7,983 nucleotides of DNA from Bacillota bacterium. GTDB taxonomy: Bacteria; Bacillota; Bacilli; Alicyclobacillales; SLC66. The stretch covers positions 11,690 through 19,672 of the forward strand of contig JAJZZT010000524.1 in assembly GCA_021797415.1 (NCBI GenBank). The letters run 5' to 3'. This document shows positions 5,972 through 7,983 of the stretch, piece by piece; the first letter of the stretch is position 1, and each line of letters opens with the position of its first letter. The position numbers were made by a program, and so were the translations under genes. Under the pieces are notes generated by a model. That model did not search any database, was not told the origin of the DNA, and saw only the letters and a list, made by a program, of their open reading frames with translations.

Positions 5972-7262
5972 CGCTTCCCTCTCCTCTCCCCCGCACGTTT
6001 GCCAAGATCTGCGCCACATGCCCTGCCACATCCCGGAACATGACGCTCGACTGCCGTTTCTCCGCCAGATCGCGCACCGCGGCCGTTCCCGCCGCCGCCT
6101 CGTCATCGCCGCACAAAACCGCCACGCGCGCCCGCAGACGATCCGCCGTCTTCAATTGCGCCTTAAGACCCCGATCCGTATAGTCGACTTCCGTCGTGAT
6201 GCCCGCGTCGCGCAACTCCTTTGCCGCCCGCAGCGCCGCCATGCGCCCGTTTTCGCCAAAGCCGACGACAAACGCATCGACGGCGTCCCCTCCCGCCTCC
6301 GGGATCTGGTTGGCTCGCCGCGCGAGCATCAGGCGCTCCATGCCGCCGGCAAAGCCGACGCCAGGCGTTTCCGGTCCCCCGAGCGTGCGCACCAGGCCGT
6401 CGTAACGGCCGCCGCCCAGAATCGTGCTCATCGCGCCGATGCTGTCCTCCATAAATTCAAACGCCGTTTTCGTGTAGTAATCCAGCCCGCGCACCAGGAT
6501 CTTGTTCACCACATACGGCACGCCGAGCGCGTCCAGTCCATCTTGCACCTGCGCAAAATGCGCCGCGCAATCGCCGCACAGGTGGTCCGTGATCGTCGGA
6601 CTTTGCGCCACGAGCGGCCGGTCGCGGTCAATCTTGCAGTCAAGCACGCGCAGCGGATTTTTTTCCAGCCGCCCCTGGCAATCCGCACAGAGACTGTCGC
6701 GCGCCGGCATAAGGTGCGCGAGCAGCCGCTCCCTGTGCTCTTTGCGGCAGACCGGGCAGCCGACCGAGTTGATCTCCAGCCGCAATGAGCGCACGCCTGC
6801 CGCGCGCAAAAAACGGTCCGCCAATTCGATGATCTCCACATCCAGGCGCGGGTCTTCCGATCCCAGCGCCTCGACGCCGTACTGATGGTGCTGCCTGTAC
6901 CGGCCCGCCTGCGGTTTTTCGTAACGGAAGATCGGTCCCATATAGTACAGTTTCAGCGGCAGCGGCCCGCCGTACCACTTGTGCTCGACAAACGCCCGCG
7001 CCACGCCCGCCGTCCCTTCCGGCCGCAGTGTGACACTGCGGCCGCCGCGATCGGTGAATGTATACATCTCCTTCTGCACAATATCGGTCGTATCGCCGAC
7101 GCCGCGTTCAAACACCTCCGTGTGCTCGAAGATGGGCGTGCGAACCTCCCGGAAGTGATAGACGTGAAAGGTCGTGCGCAAAAGCGCTTCGACATCCTGC
7201 CACTCCCGCGCCTCGTCCGGAGTCAGATCGCTTGTCCCGCGCGGCTTCGCATAGTCTGCCAC
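5955..7262 (-). CDS. hisS: Histidine-tRNA ligase (HisRS)
   Basis: The product is 435 residues and charges tRNA-His. The start is GTG 7262-7260, with GAGGGG eight bases upstream, giving VADYAKPRGTSDL, the expected opening. Upstream in-frame codons (to ATG 7322) lie in the leader terminator and are rejected. Motif 2 is at about 79-92 (LRPEGTAGVARAFV), FRYEKPQAGRYRQHHQYGVE at 112-131, the HisA signature LDYYTKTAFEF at 260-270 and GGGRYDGLV at 283-291. The C-terminal anticodon-binding domain (about 325-425) includes VDYTDRGLKAQLKTADR. The insertion domain carries CPVC (169-172), CADC (192-195), C209 and CGDC (229-232). This likely zinc-binding cysteine set occurs in some clostridial and Gram-positive HisRS but not in all. 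It is the first gene of the T-box operon and overlaps aspS by 17 nt. Confidence 0.97.
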   Translation of the reverse strand: MADYAKPRGTSDLTPDEAREWQDVEALLRTTFHVYHFREVRTPIFEHTEVFERGVGDTTDIVQKEMYTFTDRGGRSVTLRPEGTAGVARAFVEHKWYGGPLPLKLYYMGPIFRYEKPQAGRYRQHHQYGVEALGSEDPRLDVEIIELADRFLRAAGVRSLRLEINSVGCPVCRKEHRERLLAHLMPARDSLCADCQGRLEKNPLRVLDCKIDRDRPLVAQSPTITDHLCGDCAAHFAQVQDGLDALGVPYVVNKILVRGLDYYTKTAFEFMEDSIGAMSTILGGGRYDGLVRTLGGPETPGVGFAGGMERLMLARRANQIPEAGGDAVDAFVVGFGENGRMAALRAAKELRDAGITTEVDYTDRGLKAQLKTADRLRARVAVLCGDDEAAAGTAAVRDLAEKRQSSVMFRDVAGHVAQILANVRGRGEGSVEADA

Positions 7263-7316
7263 GACTTCATCCCCTCGTTTTTCGCATGGCGTTTCGCACG
7301 ATAAATGTCTCCACAT

Positions 7317-7358
7317 AAACACAAAGACACCATCCGTCCCGAGGGACGGGCGATGTCT
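7317..7358 (-). terminator. T-box leader intrinsic terminator
   Basis: The minus strand from 7358 folds as AGACATC with GGTGTCT (7 bp, one G-U). Above a 2x2 internal loop comes CCGTCC with GGACGG, closed by CTCG. The tail TTTGTGTTT (7325-7317) supplies the U-tract. The 5' part CCCGTCCCT (7350-7342) is the same stretch needed for the antiterminator, so the two structures exclude each other. Confidence 0.92.
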
Positions 7359-7594
7359 CTCACCCGCGGTGCCACCCTGCTTTCCGCCGCGCCTCCCGCC
7401 CGAACTGAAACGGGCGGCGCGCCACAGCGCTCATTTTGGATAACGGGACTGCCATCCCGGCCGCTATTTGCATAGGACGTCTCCCAGGTGTCTTTCCCGC
7501 CGGCTTGCACAAAGCGGCTTCCAGCCACGTCCGCTTCTCTCTGTCCGCTCCGCCGGCGCTACTCGCCTGTTCTTCGACACGTATCCAATTTTGC
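7317..7594 (-). promoter_or_regulatory. T-box riboswitch leader of hisS-aspS, specifier GAC (Asp) overlapping CAC (His)
   Basis: The perfect T-box AGGGTGGCACCGCG lies at 7378-7365. Antiterminator: AGGG (7378-7375) with CCCT (7345-7342), bulge TGGCACC, GCGGG (7367-7363) with CCCGT (7350-7346). Stem I: ACGT 7582-7579 with 7480-7477, CAGG 7569-7566 with CCTG 7488-7485, and GCCGGC 7557-7552 with 7504-7499. A GA-rich internal loop (kink-turn type) sits in the lower part. The specifier loop has AGTA (7563-7560) opposite GGGAAAGACA (7498-7489). The triplet before the conserved A next to the lower helix is GAC (7492-7490); CAC overlaps at 7490-7488. The distal part contains GCTG (GNUG) and an AG-rich bulge. 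Downstream come a small CTAT-GCAA-ATAG hairpin, a CGGGA/TCCCG stem, GTTATCC and a GC-rich hairpin (7417-7396). Uncharged tRNA would stabilise the antiterminator and allow hisS-aspS transcription. The end at 7594 is the approximate transcription start. Confidence 0.93.
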
Positions 7595-7599
7595 TAAAT

Positions 7600-7628
7600 A
7601 TGATATCGATGATCGCCCGGTGTGTCAA
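7600..7628 (-). promoter_or_regulatory. Sigma-A type promoter of the hisS-aspS operon
   Basis: The minus strand reads TTGACA (7628-7623, perfect -35), a 17-nt spacer and TATCAT (7605-7600, 5 of 6 to the -10). Transcription should start near 7592-7595, just before Stem I of the T-box leader. The -35 follows within a few bases of the 17-bp tandem repeats. Confidence 0.88.
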
Positions 7629-7634
7629 GGCCCC

Positions 7635-7697
7635 GCGGCAGGATTTGTGCTGCGGCAGGATTTGTGCTGCGGCAGGATTTGTGCTGCGGCAGGATTT
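7635..7697 (-). repeat. 17-bp tandem repeat, 3.7 copies, directly upstream of the hisS promoter
   Basis: The unit GCGGCAGGATTTGTGCT (plus strand) occurs at 7635-7651, 7652-7668 and 7669-7685 without a mismatch. A fourth, 12-bp partial copy follows at 7686-7697. There are no spacers, so it is not a CRISPR array. The tract ends 7 bp before the -35 box, in the position of upstream promoter or activator sites. The perfect identity suggests recent slippage expansion. Confidence 0.97.
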
Positions 7698-7887
7698 TTA
7701 AAGGAAATCACTGCATCCGCATGTGCACACATACACACCACGAGGGACAGCCCCTCTGGTTACATGCGTCCACTCGAGTTGTTGCGTGCTAATTCGCCCC
7801 CAGCGACTTCCCAACGCTACCCGAATCTCAAGCCATCTTTACATGAAAAACCGCGATTGGGCGAGAAAACGGGAATAAACGTACTAT
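7698..7887. other. Intergenic stretch without a recognised gene
   Basis: No frame with a ribosome binding site or recognisable protein is seen on either strand. GC content is visibly lower than in the coding regions. A small hairpin (CCAGAGGG with CCCTCGTGG, one bulge, minus strand 7760-7738) has no U-tract behind it. The stretch separates the putative transposon end from the repeats and promoter of hisS. Confidence 0.6.
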
Positions 7888-7926
7888 GAACTTCCCTCCG
7901 CCTGGCGCTTCGCGCCTAGGCGGGGG
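7888..7926 (-). mobile_element. Probable right end of an IS200/IS605-type element (hairpin plus end sequence)
   Basis: The minus strand forms CCGCCT/AGGCGG and GGCGC/GCGCC (7923-7898) with a single bulged A and a GAA loop. It is followed by AGGGAAGTTCAT. A GC-rich hairpin that contains the tnpB stop codon and is followed within a few bases by a TTCA-like tetramer is the usual layout of right ends in this family, where TnpA recognises the hairpin and cuts next to it. The exact boundary (near 7887) is an inference, and the rest of the element lies outside the window. Confidence 0.5.
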
Positions 7927-7983
7927 TTTCCAACGTCGCCATCGGAGTTTCCTGGCTCATCGACTTGTGCGCAACACAGAGAT
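7916..7983 (-). CDS. C-terminal tail of a putative TnpB-family protein (partial)
   Basis: An open frame enters from the right edge and stops at TAG 7918-7916. Only 21 residues are visible, ending MSQETPMATLETPA. There is no conserved TnpB domain in view. The call rests on the polar low-complexity tail, of the kind common at TnpB C-termini, and on the stop codon lying inside a transposon-end-like hairpin. If right, the upstream body would be an OrfB/TnpB RNA-guided nuclease of an IS200/IS605 element, and this 3' end would also encode the scaffold of its guide (omega) RNA. It could also be an unrelated gene end with its terminator. Confidence 0.45.
   Translation of the reverse strand, partial: LCVAHKSMSQETPMATLETPA

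Noticed and set aside
4622..6043. Long plus-strand open frame (473 codons) antisense to aspS
   Set aside because: It mirrors a complete, motif-rich aspS in GC-rich DNA; the peptide has no recognisable domain and no convincing start signal.
5655..6788. Plus-strand open frame (377 codons) antisense to hisS/aspS
   Set aside because: Arg/Ser/Pro-rich composition typical of antisense shadow frames; fully covered by hisS and the start of aspS.
7263..7322. Upstream ATG start for hisS (20 extra codons)
   Set aside because: The ATG lies immediately after the terminator U-tract and lacks a Shine-Dalgarno site; the GTG at 7262 has GAGGGG at 8 nt and matches the family N-terminus.
7223..7528. Minus-strand open frame (101 codons) across the T-box leader
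   Set aside because: It runs through Stem I, the T-box and the terminator, which are explained as structured RNA; no ribosome binding site or domain.
7635..7697. CRISPR array
   Set aside because: The 17-bp units are contiguous with no spacers, and no cas gene is nearby.

Overview
The window looks like a chromosomal segment of a GC-rich member of the Bacillales (Firmicutes), probably from the Alicyclobacillus/Kyrpidia/Effusibacillus side of the order. The lineage is inferred from gene order and the T-box, not from a database match. All supported genes lie on the minus strand, so transcription runs from high to low coordinates. The order hisS - aspS - rarA - cymR - cysteine desulfurase is the familiar Bacillus block. 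Strong Shine-Dalgarno sites, GTG and TTG starts, a sigma-A promoter and a T-box leader all fit Firmicutes.

Layout from right (upstream) to left (downstream). At 7888-7983 is the 3' tail of what looks like an IS200/IS605-type tnpB, whose stop codon lies in a GC-rich end hairpin. 7698-7887 holds no recognisable gene. At 7635-7697 is a 17-bp tandem repeat (3.7 copies), followed directly by a near-consensus sigma-A promoter (7600-7628). A complete T-box riboswitch follows (about 7594-7317) with Stem I, specifier loop, T-box sequence, antiterminator and terminator. It controls hisS (7262-5955) and aspS (5971-4172), which overlap by 17 nt. The specifier reads GAC (Asp), overlapping CAC (His). The T-box UGGC matches a G73 discriminator (as in tRNA-Asp), not the C73 of tRNA-His. 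This suggests the operon senses mainly aspartyl-tRNA charging.

Between aspS and rarA are three 39-bp tandem repeats (4052-4168). rarA (3968-2682) encodes the MgsA/RarA clamp-loader-like ATPase. After a short promoter-bearing gap come cymR (2599-2189), a Rrf2-family cysteine-metabolism regulator without cluster cysteines, and an IscS/NifS-type cysteine desulfurase (2159-1023). Next is a small uncharacterised zinc-ribbon protein (966-766). A terminator-like hairpin and an extended -10 promoter separate these from a small single-pass membrane protein (623-369).

At the left end is a puzzling 270-bp stretch with a near-perfect inverted repeat and a stop-interrupted reading frame. That frame ends in an ATGA overlap with a membrane-protein gene truncated by the window edge (96-1).

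Functionally this is housekeeping DNA: tRNA charging, replication-fork maintenance and sulfur mobilisation. No large novel defence or biosynthetic system is visible. The most interesting points are the Asp/His T-box, the two tandem-repeat tracts, the palindromic region at the left end and the small zinc-ribbon protein.
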